From contig CAMFNB010000010.1 of NCBI GenBank assembly GCA_945965275.1, positions 1 through 38,573 on the forward strand: a DNA stretch of 38,573 bases, read 5' to 3'. The position numbers and the translations under genes were made by a program. Of this stretch, positions 10,426 through 20,760 are shown one piece after another. This DNA is from an uncultured Clostridia bacterium (lineage in GTDB: Bacteria > Bacillota > Clostridia > UBA1212 > SIG427). The notes beneath the pieces are model-generated. The model saw only the letters and a program-made list of their open reading frames with translations. It was not told where the DNA came from and searched no databases. Within the stretch, counting starts at the first letter, position 1, and each line of letters begins with the position of its first letter.

Positions 10426-13400
10426 TTAGTTCAAATCATCGAAGATGCTTGAATCAAGATTGTTGTCTCCGAGGTCAACTGATTCGGTTGTATCTTCACC
10501 GAAGTTTTCCTCCATGAAACCTTCTTCGTCTGATCCGACAGCACCGATAATGCTTCCGTCTTCACCGACAATCTGCTGGAAGTCAGGGTTGATGACTGCT
10601 GCGTCAACTCTGTACTTGTCAGGGTTCTTGATGTAGTCCTCTTCAGTTTCCTTAAGCGGAATTTCTTCTCCGTTTTCAGTGAAGATTGAAACATCGAGAG
10701 CCAAGCTCTGAAGTTCTTTTACCATAACCTTGAATGACTCAGGGATACCGGGCTCAGGAACGTTCTCGCCCTTTACGATTGCCTCATATGTCTTAACACG
10801 TCCGATTGTATCGTCAGACTTGATAGTAAGAATTTCCTGCAATGTGTATGCAGCACCGTAAGCTTCAAGTGCCCAAACTTCCATCTCACCGAAACGCTGA
10901 CCGCCGAACTGAGCTTTACCGCCCAGAGGCTGCTGTGTAACAAGTGAGTAAGGACCTGTTGATCTTGCATGAATCTTATCATCAACTAAGTGATGGAGCT
11001 TCAGGTAGTACATATATCCGACTGTTACTCTGTTGTCGAAAGGAAGACCTGTACGTCCGTCACGAAGCTGAATCTTACCGTCTTCGTCAAGACCTGCCAT
11101 CTTGAGACACTCAGCGATGTCTTTCTCTGATGCACCGTCAAATACAGGAGTTGCAATCTTCCAGCCAAGTCTCTTAGCTGCCATACCGAGGTGAACCTCA
11201 AGCACCTGTCCGATATTCATTCGGGAAGGTACGCCAAGTGGGTTAAGTACGATATCAAGAGGAGTACCGTCAGGAAGATAAGGCATATCCTCTTCCGGTA
11301 AAATTCTTGAAATAACACCCTTGTTACCATGACGTCCGGCCATCTTATCACCAACAGAGAGCTTTCTCTTCTGAGCAATGTAAACTCTTACCATGCGGTT
11401 AACGCCGGCTGAAAGTTCGTCATCATTCTCTCTTGTGAATTCTTTTACGTCAACGATGATACCTGACTCGCCGTGAGGAACTCTGAGTGATGTGTCTCTT
11501 ACATCCTTTGACTTCTCACCGAAGATTGCACGGAGAAGTCTTTCCTCAGCTGTAAGCTCAGTCTCGCCCTTTGGTGTAACCTTACCTACAAGGATATCAC
11601 CGGCATGAACCTCAGCACCGATCATAATGATTCCGCGCTCATCAAGGTTCTTGATTGCATCCTCACCAACATTAGGAATCTGGTTTGTGATATCTTCAGG
11701 TCCGAGTTTTGTATCTCTTGCTTCACACTCATATTCTTCAATATGAATTGATGTATATACGTCGTTCTTAACAAGCTTCTCACTGATAAGAACAGCGTCC
11801 TCGTAGTTATAACCCTCCCAGGTCATGAAACCGATGAGAGCATTTTTACCGAGAGCAATTTCACCCTTATCTGTTGAACAACCGTCAGCGATTACTTCGC
11901 CTTCGTCAACATGGTCACCGATGTTTACAATCGGCTTCTGGTTCATACATGTACCCTGGTTAGTACGCATGAACTTTAAGAGTGAGTACTTATCAATACC
12001 GCCGTTGTCGCGTTTGATTGTAATTGTGTTACCTGTTACATCCTTAACAGTACCTGCTGCCTTTGAAAGAACTACGGCACCTGAGTCATAAGCTGCCTTA
12101 TATTCAATACCTGTTGCAACGATAGGAGACTCTGCACGCATAAGCGGAACTGCCTGTCTCTGCATGTTACAACCCATCAGGGCTCTGGATGCGTCATCGT
12201 TTTCAAGGAAAGGAATCATGGCTGCTGCTACAGATACAACCTGCTTAGGTGATACGTCCATGTAGTCAACTCTGTCAGGTTCAACTTCGATGAACTCATC
12301 TCTGTAACGGCAAACAACCTTCTTGTTTAAGAAGTGTCCCTTTTCATCAAGAGGCTCGTTAGCCTGAGCAACGATGAAATTGTCTTCTTCGTCTGCCATT
12401 AAGTAGTCAATCTTCTTTGTTACAACTGACTTGTCATGGTCAAACTTTCTGTATGGAGCTTCAATGAAACCGTATTCATTGATTCTTGCATATGTTGCCA
12501 GAGATCCTATAAGACCGATGTTAGGACCTTCAGGAGTCTCGATAGGACACATACGACCGTAGTGTGTATAGTGAACGTCTCGAACTTCAAATGATGCTCT
12601 GTCTCTGTTCAAACCGCCCGGTCCGAGAGCACTGATTCTTCTCTTGTTGGCAAGCTCTGCAAGAGGGTTTGTCTGGTCCATAAACTGTGAAAGCTGTGAT
12701 GAACCGAAGAACTCTCTGATAGCTGCAGTAACAGGTCTTGTGTTTATAAGTGACTGAGGTGTAACCGAATCAGCTTCCTGAACAAGCATTCTCTCACGAA
12801 CAACTCTTTCAAGTCTTGAAAGACCTACTCTGAACTGGTTCTGTAAAAGTTCGCCAACGCTTCTGATTCTTCTGTTTCCCAAGTGGTCAATGTCATCAGT
12901 GTGTCCGATGTCATATTCGATACCTAAGATATAGTTGAAGCCGGCAATGATATCATCAATAGTAAGATGCTTCGGTACAAGGTCGTTTGAATGTGCAACA
13001 ACGAGTTCGCGAAGTTCTTCCTTATTTTTAGCCTGCTTCTTGAGTTCCATAAGTGCAGGATAATATACATTATTTGCGAGCTCAAGATCGGGATTGTCAA
13101 GCTTAACATATTTTGCAAGCTCAACTGTATTGTTACCGATAACTTTTACAGGCTTGTATGGTGTGTCAATCATTACTACGTTGATACCTGCGTTCTGAAT
13201 TTCAACAGCAAGCTCAGGAGTAATTTTCTTCTTTGCATCAACTAAGATTTCGCCTGTCTTAGGATCAACAATATCCTCAGCTGCAATCTGATTCTTAATT
13301 CTTGCTGCAATGCTGAGTTTCTTGTTGAATTTATATCTTCCGACACGTGCAAGATCATATCTTCTTGCATCAAAGAACATGCCGAAGAGAAGGTTCTTTG

Positions 13401-14166
13401 CTGAATCAACCGTCGGAGGCTCACCCGGACGAAGCTTTTTGTAAATTTCGACAAGAGCTTCCTCTGCAGTAGTTGTCGTATCTTTTTCAAGTGTGTTTAA
13501 GATTCTCTCATCCTCGCCGAAGAGTTCAAGCAAATCATCATTGCTTGCATATCCGAGGGCACGAAAAAGAACAGTAACAGGAAGCTTTCTGTTTCTGTCG
13601 ATTCTTACAGAGATTGTATCATTGTAGTCAATCTCAAATTCAAGCCATGCACCTCTGTTAGGGATGAATGTTGATCCTGTAATATACTTTCCTTTTACCT
13701 TGTCAAGGTTTTTCTCATAGTAAGCACCCGGAGAACGAACGAGCTGGCTGACAATAACTCTCTCAGCACCATTCAAAATGAATGTACCGTTGTCTGTCAT
13801 AAGCGGAAAATCACCGAAGAAGATTTTCTGTTCCTTGATTTCTCCTGTTGTTTTGTTATGAAGACGAACTTTAACATTAAGGGGAGCAGCATAAGTTGTG
13901 TCTCTCTCCTTACATTCATCAATTGTGTAGTTCGTTGTGTCTTCAAGTTTGTAATCTACAAATTCAAGTTCAAGCTTGTCATCATAGTCTGAGATGGGTG
14001 AAATATCTTTGAATACTTCTTTAAGACCCTCGTCGATAAACTTCTTATAAGAGTTCTTCTGGATAGCGATGAGATTTGGCATGTCGAGAATTTCATCAAT
14101 TTTCGAGAAGCTTTGTCTCTCGTTTCGCCCGTATTTAACGGGATGAACCATATTTGTGCGCGCCAT
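10426..14166 (-). CDS. rpoB: DNA-directed RNA polymerase subunit beta
   Basis: [59 protein letters not shown]. Start chosen at 14166 with GAGGTGA SD; the ORF track extends to 14211. Confidence 0.98.
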   Translation of the reverse strand: MARTNMVHPVKYGRNERQSFSKIDEILDMPNLIAIQKNSYKKFIDEGLKEVFKDISPISDYDDKLELEFVDYKLEDTTNYTIDECKERDTTYAAPLNVKVRLHNKTTGEIKEQKIFFGDFPLMTDNGTFILNGAERVIVSQLVRSPGAYYEKNLDKVKGKYITGSTFIPNRGAWLEFEIDYNDTISVRIDRNRKLPVTVLFRALGYASNDDLLELFGEDERILNTLEKDTTTTAEEALVEIYKKLRPGEPPTVDSAKNLLFGMFFDARRYDLARVGRYKFNKKLSIAARIKNQIAAEDIVDPKTGEILVDAKKKITPELAVEIQNAGINVVMIDTPYKPVKVIGNNTVELAKYVKLDNPDLELANNVYYPALMELKKQAKNKEELRELVVAHSNDLVPKHLTIDDIIAGFNYILGIEYDIGHTDDIDHLGNRRIRSVGELLQNQFRVGLSRLERVVRERMLVQEADSVTPQSLINTRPVTAAIREFFGSSQLSQFMDQTNPLAELANKRRISALGPGGLNRDRASFEVRDVHYTHYGRMCPIETPEGPNIGLIGSLATYARINEYGFIEAPYRKFDHDKSVVTKKIDYLMADEEDNFIVAQANEPLDEKGHFLNKKVVCRYRDEFIEVEPDRVDYMDVSPKQVVSVAAAMIPFLENDDASRALMGCNMQRQAVPLMRAESPIVATGIEYKAAYDSGAVVLSKAAGTVKDVTGNTITIKRDNGGIDKYSLLKFMRTNQGTCMNQKPIVNIGDHVDEGEVIADGCSTDKGEIALGKNALIGFMTWEGYNYEDAVLISEKLVKNDVYTSIHIEEYECEARDTKLGPEDITNQIPNVGEDAIKNLDERGIIMIGAEVHAGDILVGKVTPKGETELTAEERLLRAIFGEKSKDVRDTSLRVPHGESGIIVDVKEFTRENDDELSAGVNRMVRVYIAQKRKLSVGDKMAGRHGNKGVISRILPEEDMPYLPDGTPLDIVLNPLGVPSRMNIGQVLEVHLGMAAKRLGWKIATPVFDGASEKDIAECLKMAGLDEDGKIQLRDGRTGLPFDNRVTVGYMYYLKLHHLVDDKIHARSTGPYSLVTQQPLGGKAQFGGQRFGEMEVWALEAYGAAYTLQEILTIKSDDTIGRVKTYEAIVKGENVPEPGIPESFKVMVKELQSLALDVSIFTENGEEIPLKETEEDYIKNPDKYRVDAAVINPDFQQIVGEDGSIIGAVGSDEEGFMEENFGEDTTESVDLGDNNLDSSIFDDLN

Positions 14167-14237
14167 GTTCATGATCACCTCATATATGTATTTGACGTCA
14201 TATAAACCCATTATGGGATAATATTACGCAATATGAG

Positions 14238-14266
14238 ATTTTAACACTTTTGTCAATGAGTGTCAA
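14238..14266 (-). promoter_or_regulatory. strong sigma-A-type promoter for rpoBC
   Basis: Minus strand TTGACA (14261-14266)-17 nt-TAAAAT (14238-14243); a second TTGACA 10 bp downstream (14251-14256). Confidence 0.75.
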
Positions 14267-14314
14267 GCAATTTTTTTCGCTTTCATTTGCTGTCTCCCGT
14301 ATCTGTAAAATTAC

Positions 14315-14347
14315 AAAAAAGAACTCCCCCGAAGGAGAGTTCTTTTT
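14315..14347 (-). terminator. Rho-independent terminator after the giant LamG gene
   Basis: Minus strand AAAAAGAACTCTCC-TTCG-GGGGAGTTCTTTTTT; 14-bp stem with one wobble and a UUCG tetraloop. Confidence 0.9.
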
Positions 14348-14376
14348 GTCAGAATACTATTTGAAATTTGAATTTC

Positions 14377-17300
14377 TTATCTTACTCTGTATGAAACAGT
14401 TGACTGCCATACACCGCCACAAGAGATTGTAGCCTGGAATAAGCCAGCTTCTGCTGTTCCCGGACATGTTACGTCGAATGTATCAACGATGTCTACTGTT
14501 GATCCGTCTGAATACCAAACTCTAACGAGCATGCCTGTTGTATCAAATGATTCGCCTACTGTGTAGAAGAGCTTTGTAGGTTTGCTGAGAAGCTGTGTTC
14601 CTATAACAGTTACAGCATCTACTCTTACTGAGAACTGAGCCTCAGCGCCTGCATATGATACTGTGATTAACTGGATACCAGGTGCCTCAGGATTAATTGC
14701 AGATACTGTATAATCCTCAACAGCCTTTGTTGTCTTCTCGCCTGTAGCCGGGTTGTAAACAACAGCCTCAACTACTAAACCTGTTGTATCAAGTGTTTCT
14801 GAAGCCAGATATGCAAGTTTTGAAGGCTTAGCAGCAACTCTGATACCTGTGATCTTCTCTTCAACAACCTTAACGCTGAATGCCTTTGATATGCCATAGA
14901 TTGTGTCGATTGTTACAATCTTTGTGCCAACTTCATCAAGAGCAGGAGCATTTACTTTGTAAAGTGTTGTTCCGAGCTTTGTTTCGCCGGCATAAACAGC
15001 AAGACCTTTTTTATCAAATGTATCGCCTACGTTGTAAACTAACTTAGTAGGTTTAGTAATTGTGATGTCTGCAGGTGTTACTGAAGGAGCTTCAGCGCCT
15101 GTTACGATGCTGTACATTTCAGCTGCCTGCTCAAGTGTAGCTGTTCCCTGATATACTCTTGTAAGAGCTACACCGTATCCTGCGTAGTTTGTCTTACAGA
15201 AGTTAAGGATCCAGATACCTGTCTCTGTTACGTGGCTACCAACCTTGTTCGGTTTACCGTTGATGTACATTACAGAACCGTCTGTTGGGTTAGATGTAAT
15301 AACAACGTGTGTCATACCAGCTTTTACAGCTGTTGATTGAATGCTGTTACCAGCGCCGTCAGCCCACTTAATGTAATTCTTTGTAGTTGTAGAAAGAGTG
15401 TTCCATCCGTTGCTGTCATCGAAGCCTTGTAAGATTGTTACAGCTTTCTTTGATGCATCGAAGTATACATAAGCTTCAATTGTGTAACCTTCATCACCGT
15501 TAAGTGAATCGTAGGTTCCGTCGAAAACATAGCCGTTACCACTTGCTGTGTTGAATGTTGTATAAGAAGCATATGGGATGTACTCGAATACTGAAAGATC
15601 ACCGGTTGCTTTAGCAAGAGGAGCGTGAAGTCCAGGTTCGTTGTTTACATCGCCGTCACGAGCATCAACGTTGAATACAAGGTTGAGGTTCTCTGCTGCG
15701 ATTGGAGCAGGAGTTACTACCGGCTCCGGTCTTGGAGCTGCTGCATATAATGCTGCAACTTCTTCGTCTGTAGCTGCTCTGTTGTAGATGTTAAGAGTAC
15801 CGCATGACTTAGCAATCTGAAGACCTGCGTTTACATCGTGAGCAAAGTTGAAGTTTCCAGCGCCTGCTGCGAATGAAGGGTTAGAAGGTGTGTTACCCTG
15901 GAATGTAAGTGTTTCTGTTGTGATGAGGTTACCATCTACATACCACTTAGCTGTTGTTCCTTCAATTGTAAGAACTACGTGAGCGAAGTCTCTGTTGATA
16001 ACTGCACCGCTGCCTACTGATGGTGAGTTGAACTCCCATGTGTAGATTCTGCTGTCAGGGCTAACTTCCATCTGCCATAAGCACATGTTGAGGATTGATA
16101 CCTCACCAACAGGGCAAAGAACTCTTCCGAACCATTCGTAAGAGAATGATTCGCCGATAGGCATCTTGTCTGTTGTGTTAGCAACGCCCTCAGGCATTGT
16201 GTATGTTACTTCAAGTGGCACCGGAGTTGGCTCTGGAGCGTATGGAGCGTACATAGCTGCAACTTCCTCAGCTGTAGCTGCCTTGTTGTAGATTGAGAAG
16301 AATGCAGGGTTTGTAGAAGCCCAAGCAAGTCTCATAATCTTAGCAAGGTTGAATTCGCCTGCTGCAAATCCGCCCGGAGCTGCAGGATCAAAGTCAATTG
16401 CAAGAGTTGCATCGAGAACGCCGTTTACATACATCTTAAGAACACCAGCCTCAGCTGTAAGTACTACATGTACGTTAGCGTCTGTCGGATATGCGTTATT
16501 TGATGTGATTATCTGGCCTTCATTAGCGTATCCCCACAACCAAGCACTGATCTTACCGGTTGAAACATCCTGCTCAATCTGCCAAGCAGAAGCGTAAAGG
16601 ATGTAACCGTCGTTAAGTCCTGTTGTATTTGCATATGCTTCAAGAGTGAAATCAGAAGTATATGGGATTGAATCTGGGTTTTTGCTTGATACTAATGAAC
16701 TTGTATAAGTCTTAGTAAGCGGAGCCTCAGTTGGCTCTGGAGTTGGCTCTGGCTCTGGAGTTTCCGGAGCAGGAGTTACAGGAGCCTCTGGTGTAAGTCC
16801 TGTAACGATTGTGTACATTTCAGCAGCCTGAGCTTCTGTTGCTTTGCCCTGATAGAATCTTGCAAGAGCGATACCGTATGTATCAGCTTCTGTGTTATTT
16901 ACCTGGATAATCCAGATACCGGGGTTCTGAATGTTTACAGTCTTTGTCTTGTTGAGAACACCGTCAATATACAGTGAAACGCCATCAGCATTGTTTGCAA
17001 CTACAACGTGGTGTAAACCAGCTGTAAGAGCATCTGTTGATGTGATTGTCTCTGTTCCGTTCTTCCACTGGATGTGACCATCAACGAGCTGGAGTGTGTT
17101 CCATCCGAATCCGTCGTCAAATCCATGGATGATCTGTGATGTCTGAACTGAACCATCTGTGTAGATGTAAGCTTCAATTGTATAACCGGCCTCTGTATTT
17201 AATGAAACATATGTGCCGTCATACGTATAGTCGTTTGTTGAAGGAAGTGTTGAGTTAGCTGCGTAGTAAACTCCCTCATATTCCTTGAATACGCCTACAG

Positions 17301-18192
17301 TTGCCTTTGAATCAAGAAGAGCGTGCATGCCCTCTTCGTTAGCAGCTGAAACGCCGTTTCTCATATCAACGTTGAATACGCGTGTAAGGTTGTCAGCAAC
17401 GATAGGACCGGCTGTCGGAACCGGAGTCTCTACAGGCTCTGGAGTAACGATTGAAGGATCCTGTGCTACAGCGTACATTGCAGCAACTTCTGATGCAGGA
17501 GCGCAAGCCTTGTACATTCTGAAGAATGCCATTGAACCTTCCCAGTCGCCACCGGCGAATGCCATACCAGATGCATCATATGCAAGACCAACCTGACCGA
17601 TGATGTTGCTGGCACGAGTAAGGTCGCACTTTAATGCGCCGTCAATATAGAGTTTCTCTGATGTAGCGTCAGCTGTAACAACAATGTGATGCCACTGATC
17701 GTCGTTGTATGAAACGCCACTGTCACTAAGCTCGCCGTATCTCGGAGTCATTCCGTCCCAAAGACGCATCTCAAGGCCGAGGTCCTCGCCAATGTACTGA
17801 GTCATACCGAAGATGGTAGCTGCACCTGGCTCGTAGAAGATAACAGAGTTATGTTCGTTATTGCTTGAAGCAGACTTAACATAAGTCTCTACTGTTAAAC
17901 CTTCATTGAGGTTGTAACCACAGAGCTGGAGACCACCGTGGTATATATCATTTCCGAAACCATCGAAGTAGTTTACATATCTGTTGATATCTGCATCCCA
18001 AGTGAACTCGTCACCGTTTGTGTATGATGCGTTATCAAAAGTATATGTTCCAGTCTGATCTTCTCTTGACTGCTTTGAGTAGTCAACATCCATAACGAGC
18101 TTATCATATACTGAATCAGCTGATACAGGAATTGTCCACATTGCAGCAATCATTGCAACTGATAATACAATTGCTAAGAATTTCTTAAACAT
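14377..18192 (-). CDS. large secreted protein with about five LamG/concanavalin A-like modules and three C-terminal Ig-like (Big_3-type) repeats
   Basis: Signal peptide MFKKFLAIVLSVAMIAAMWTIPVSA; recurrent LamG signatures (GLTVETYV, YTIEAYI, HHIVVTAD...LYIDG, RFYQGKATEAQAAEMY); three C-terminal KPTKLxYxxGxxFDTxGL repeats. Start moved to 18192 because the 18210 ATG overlaps the AAGGAG SD. Confidence 0.85.
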   Translation of the reverse strand: MFKKFLAIVLSVAMIAAMWTIPVSADSVYDKLVMDVDYSKQSREDQTGTYTFDNASYTNGDEFTWDADINRYVNYFDGFGNDIYHGGLQLCGYNLNEGLTVETYVKSASSNNEHNSVIFYEPGAATIFGMTQYIGEDLGLEMRLWDGMTPRYGELSDSGVSYNDDQWHHIVVTADATSEKLYIDGALKCDLTRASNIIGQVGLAYDASGMAFAGGDWEGSMAFFRMYKACAPASEVAAMYAVAQDPSIVTPEPVETPVPTAGPIVADNLTRVFNVDMRNGVSAANEEGMHALLDSKATVGVFKEYEGVYYAANSTLPSTNDYTYDGTYVSLNTEAGYTIEAYIYTDGSVQTSQIIHGFDDGFGWNTLQLVDGHIQWKNGTETITSTDALTAGLHHVVVANNADGVSLYIDGVLNKTKTVNIQNPGIWIIQVNNTEADTYGIALARFYQGKATEAQAAEMYTIVTGLTPEAPVTPAPETPEPEPTPEPTEAPLTKTYTSSLVSSKNPDSIPYTSDFTLEAYANTTGLNDGYILYASAWQIEQDVSTGKISAWLWGYANEGQIITSNNAYPTDANVHVVLTAEAGVLKMYVNGVLDATLAIDFDPAAPGGFAAGEFNLAKIMRLAWASTNPAFFSIYNKAATAEEVAAMYAPYAPEPTPVPLEVTYTMPEGVANTTDKMPIGESFSYEWFGRVLCPVGEVSILNMCLWQMEVSPDSRIYTWEFNSPSVGSGAVINRDFAHVVLTIEGTTAKWYVDGNLITTETLTFQGNTPSNPSFAAGAGNFNFAHDVNAGLQIAKSCGTLNIYNRAATDEEVAALYAAAPRPEPVVTPAPIAAENLNLVFNVDARDGDVNNEPGLHAPLAKATGDLSVFEYIPYASYTTFNTASGNGYVFDGTYDSLNGDEGYTIEAYVYFDASKKAVTILQGFDDSNGWNTLSTTTKNYIKWADGAGNSIQSTAVKAGMTHVVITSNPTDGSVMYINGKPNKVGSHVTETGIWILNFCKTNYAGYGVALTRVYQGTATLEQAAEMYSIVTGAEAPSVTPADITITKPTKLVYNVGDTFDKKGLAVYAGETKLGTTLYKVNAPALDEVGTKIVTIDTIYGISKAFSVKVVEEKITGIRVAAKPSKLAYLASETLDTTGLVVEAVVYNPATGEKTTKAVEDYTVSAINPEAPGIQLITVSYAGAEAQFSVRVDAVTVIGTQLLSKPTKLFYTVGESFDTTGMLVRVWYSDGSTVDIVDTFDVTCPGTAEAGLFQATISCGGVWQSTVSYRVR

Positions 18193-18238
18193 AGAAAATT
18201 CTCCTTTCAAAATAATAATCTTTGTTTTTATCTACAAA

Positions 18239-18265
18239 GGCGAAATACGCTTCCGCCTTGCGGAA
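18239..18265 (-). promoter_or_regulatory. possible alternative hairpins in the 5' UTR of the giant LamG gene
   Basis: Minus strand TTCCGC-AAG-GCGGAA overlaps GGCGGAA-GCGTA-TTTCGCC; the two stems share one arm. Confidence 0.4.
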
Positions 18266-18339
18266 CAAAATAACAACTAACTTATATAATCTTTTGTGAC
18301 CCTTGCATATTTAGATTTATGCACATATTAAGTATCGAT

Positions 18340-18368
18340 ATTATACAAGTATGTTCATACTTTGTCAA
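18340..18368 (-). promoter_or_regulatory. full-consensus sigma-A promoter for the giant LamG gene, with inverted repeat in the spacer
   Basis: Minus strand TTGACA-17 nt-TATAAT; spacer contains AAGTATG-AA-CATACTT (18347-18362). Confidence 0.85.
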
Positions 18369-18405
18369 TAAATTCGACATTATTTTTTTCAAATTTTTGT
18401 GACAA

Positions 18406-18434
18406 AAAAACAGGACCGTTCAGGTCCTGTTTTT
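18406..18434 (-). terminator. Rho-independent terminator after rplL
   Basis: AAAAACAGGACC-GTTCA-GGTCCTGTTTTT, perfect 12-bp stem; T7 run on the minus strand. Confidence 0.92.
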
Positions 18435-18466
18435 GCATGTGAATTTGAAAATAATTCAGGTTAAAA

Positions 18467-18850
18467 TTACTTAAGTTCAACCTCAGCGCCAGCTGCCTTG
18501 AGTTTCTCTTCGATAGCTGCTGCTTCGTCTTTTGAAACCTTCTCTTTGATTGTTGCAGGAGCTCCGTCAACCATCTTCTTAGCGTCCATAAGAGCTGCGC
18601 CTGTGATTTCCTTAACAACCTTGATAACGTTCATCTTAGCTTCGCCTGCACTCTTTAAGATAACGTCGAATTCTGTCTGCTCAGCTGCGCCGGCATCACC
18701 TGCTGCTGCAGGAGCTGCGCCGCCTGCTACTGCTACAGGAGCTGCTGATACGCCAAATTCTTCTTCAATTGCAGATACGAGTTCTGCAAGTTCCATAACT
18801 GATAATGCTTTAATATCTTCGATAAATTTTGTGATTTTTTCACTAGCCAT
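18467..18850 (-). CDS. rplL: 50S ribosomal protein L7/L12
   Basis: [44 protein letters not shown]...; start at 18850 preceded by GGAGG. Confidence 0.98.
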   Translation of the reverse strand: MASEKITKFIEDIKALSVMELAELVSAIEEEFGVSAAPVAVAGGAAPAAAGDAGAAEQTEFDVILKSAGEAKMNVIKVVKEITGAALMDAKKMVDGAPATIKEKVSKDEAAAIEEKLKAAGAEVELK

Positions 18851-18887
18851 TTTAATATCCTCCATTTAATAAATTTAATAGCTTTGA

Positions 18888-19388
18888 TTATGCTGTTTCT
18901 TTCTGCTCGCGAACTGCGTTCAAGCCGATAGCAAGCTTTGCGATGATTGCCTGCAGGTTTCCTGCGATCTGTCCGTAAAGAACATCCTTTGTAGGAATCT
19001 TTGCAAGTCTCTCGATTGTTGCCTTGTCAATGGCAGCGCCGTCCATAAGTCCGCCCTTAACTTCGAGCTTCTCAAACTTCTTTGCGCCTGCAACAAGGAT
19101 CTTAGGTCCTACTGTGTACTCATCCTTGCAGTATGCGATGGCTGTCGGGCCCTTTACATACTCTTCAGCGCCTGTGATACCTAACTTTTCAAGAGCTTTC
19201 TCTGTGAGTGAGTTCTTAGTTACTTTGTACTCAACGCCTGCTTTTCTGAGTTCGCTTCTGAGCTCTGTGTCTTCCTCAACAGTGATTCCTCTGTAGTCCA
19301 TAAAAACTACTGTGCATGAACCCTGGAGTTTTTCAACGATGGAAGATACAACTGCTTCTTTCTCTTCTAAAACTTTTTTGCTTGGCAT
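18888..19388 (-). CDS. rplJ: 50S ribosomal protein L10
   Basis: 166 aa; VFMDYRGITVEEDTELRSELRKAGVEYKVTKNSL. Confidence 0.98.
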   Translation of the reverse strand: MPSKKVLEEKEAVVSSIVEKLQGSCTVVFMDYRGITVEEDTELRSELRKAGVEYKVTKNSLTEKALEKLGITGAEEYVKGPTAIAYCKDEYTVGPKILVAGAKKFEKLEVKGGLMDGAAIDKATIERLAKIPTKDVLYGQIAGNLQAIIAKLAIGLNAVREQKETA

Positions 19389-19430
19389 TCAAAACACCTC
19401 CTTCTTTAATATTTGAGATGCTTAGTTGTT

Positions 19431-19545
19431 TCTGTAAAAATGCCTCTGTATCCGAAAAAGACACAGAGGCTTAAAAATACTTTAAACAACACCTCTGCAG
19501 GATTTACACATCAAAGATATTACCTGCGGTCTTCGGCATCTTATT
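19431..19545 (-). ncRNA. ribosomal protein L10 leader
   Basis: Lies in the rplA-rplJ gap. Minus strand has AATCCTGCAGAGGTGTT, resembling the conserved L10-leader core, then GCCTCTGT...ACAGAGGC + ATTTTT attenuator hairpin (19442-19470). Confidence 0.75.
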
Positions 19546-19574
19546 AATTTGTTTATTCAATCAAAATCGGTTTA

Positions 19575-20270
19575 TCAGTTAGCACCCTTAACTTTGATTG
19601 CAGGTCCCATAGTTGAAGTGATTACTACACTCTTCATATATGTACCCTTTGCAGCAGCCGGTTTAGCTTTTGCAATTGCGTCGAATAAAGCTGTGAAGTT
19701 TTCGTTGAGCTTTTCAGCGCCGAATGAAGCTTTACCGATCGGGCAGTGGATAATGTTTGTCTTATCCAATCTGTACTCAATCTTACCTGCTTTAAGATCG
19801 TTTATGGCCTTAGTTACATCCATTGTAACCGTACCTGCTTTTGGGTTTGGCATTAAGCCCTTAGGACCTAACACTTTACCTAAACGACCTACGAGACCCA
19901 TGCAGTCAGGAGTTGCTACTACTACATCAAAGTCGAACCAGTTTTCGCCCTGGATTTTAGCAACCATGTCTTCTGCGCCTACGTAGTCAGCACCTGCAGC
20001 CTCAGCCTCCGAGGCCTTGTCGCCTTTAGCGATAACGAGAACTCTGACCTTCTTACCGGTACCATGCGGAAGTACTACTGCACCTCTGACCTGCTGGTCT
20101 GCATGTCTTGAGTCAACACCGAGTCTGAAGTGAGCTTCGATTGTCTCGTCAAATTTTGCTGTTGCTGTCTTTACAACAAGTGCTGTTGCTTCAGCAGCAT
20201 CATAGATTTTTGTTGAATCAATAAGCTTTGCGCTTTCTTGATATTTCTTTCCTCTAAACAATTCATTCAC
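19575..20270 (-). CDS. rplA: 50S ribosomal protein L1
   Basis: 231 aa; [18 protein letters not shown]. Confidence 0.98.
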   Translation of the reverse strand: MNELFRGKKYQESAKLIDSTKIYDAAEATALVVKTATAKFDETIEAHFRLGVDSRHADQQVRGAVVLPHGTGKKVRVLVIAKGDKASEAEAAGADYVGAEDMVAKIQGENWFDFDVVVATPDCMGLVGRLGKVLGPKGLMPNPKAGTVTMDVTKAINDLKAGKIEYRLDKTNIIHCPIGKASFGAEKLNENFTALFDAIAKAKPAAAKGTYMKSVVITSTMGPAIKVKGAN

Positions 20271-20312
20271 TCTCCTTTTTATGGTTTTGTTTTACCATAA
20301 ACAACCCGGCTA

Positions 20313-20738
20313 TTAGTCAGTAACGACAATACCCATACTTCTGGCTGTTCCGGCAATCATGCTTGTTGCTGCTTCGATGTCGTTGGCATTCAAGTCTGCC
20401 ATCTTCTGCTCTGCAATCTTAGCAACGTCTGCTCTTGAAATTTTTGCGACTTTGTCACGGTTTGGAACGCCTGAAGCCTTTTCGAGCTTGCATGCCTTTT
20501 TAAGCAATACAGCTGCCGGCGGAGTTTTTGTAATGAATGAGAATGTTCTGTCTGCATAGACAGTGATAACTACAGGGATAATAAGTCCTGCGTCATTCTT
20601 TGTCTTCTCGTTGAACTCTTTACAAAAGCCCATGATGTTAAGGCCATGCTGACCTAAGGCTGGTCCAACCGGTGGAGTCGGGGCTGCCTTTCCTGCCGGA
20701 ATTTGCAGTTTGATGTAAGCTGTGATTTTTTTAGCCAT
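20313..20738 (-). CDS. rplK: 50S ribosomal protein L11
   Basis: 141 aa; [35 protein letters not shown]. Confidence 0.99.
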   Translation of the reverse strand: MAKKITAYIKLQIPAGKAAPTPPVGPALGQHGLNIMGFCKEFNEKTKNDAGLIIPVVITVYADRTFSFITKTPPAAVLLKKACKLEKASGVPNRDKVAKISRADVAKIAEQKMADLNANDIEAATSMIAGTARSMGIVVTD

Positions 20739-20760
20739 TTAATCCACCTCCCAAAAATAA

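Noticed and set aside
13242-13490. 82-aa minus ORF in rpoB
   Set aside because: Alternate-frame shadow of rpoB; same for other small ORFs within rpoB, rpoC, fusA and tuf.
16349-17596. plus-strand ORFs (82 and 103 aa) within the giant LamG gene
   Set aside because: Antisense shadow ORFs in a repetitive coding sequence; no SD or promoter.
14377-18192. glycoside hydrolase assignment for the giant LamG protein
   Set aside because: LamG folds resemble concanavalin A-like glucanases, but I see no catalytic motif; binding role is more likely.
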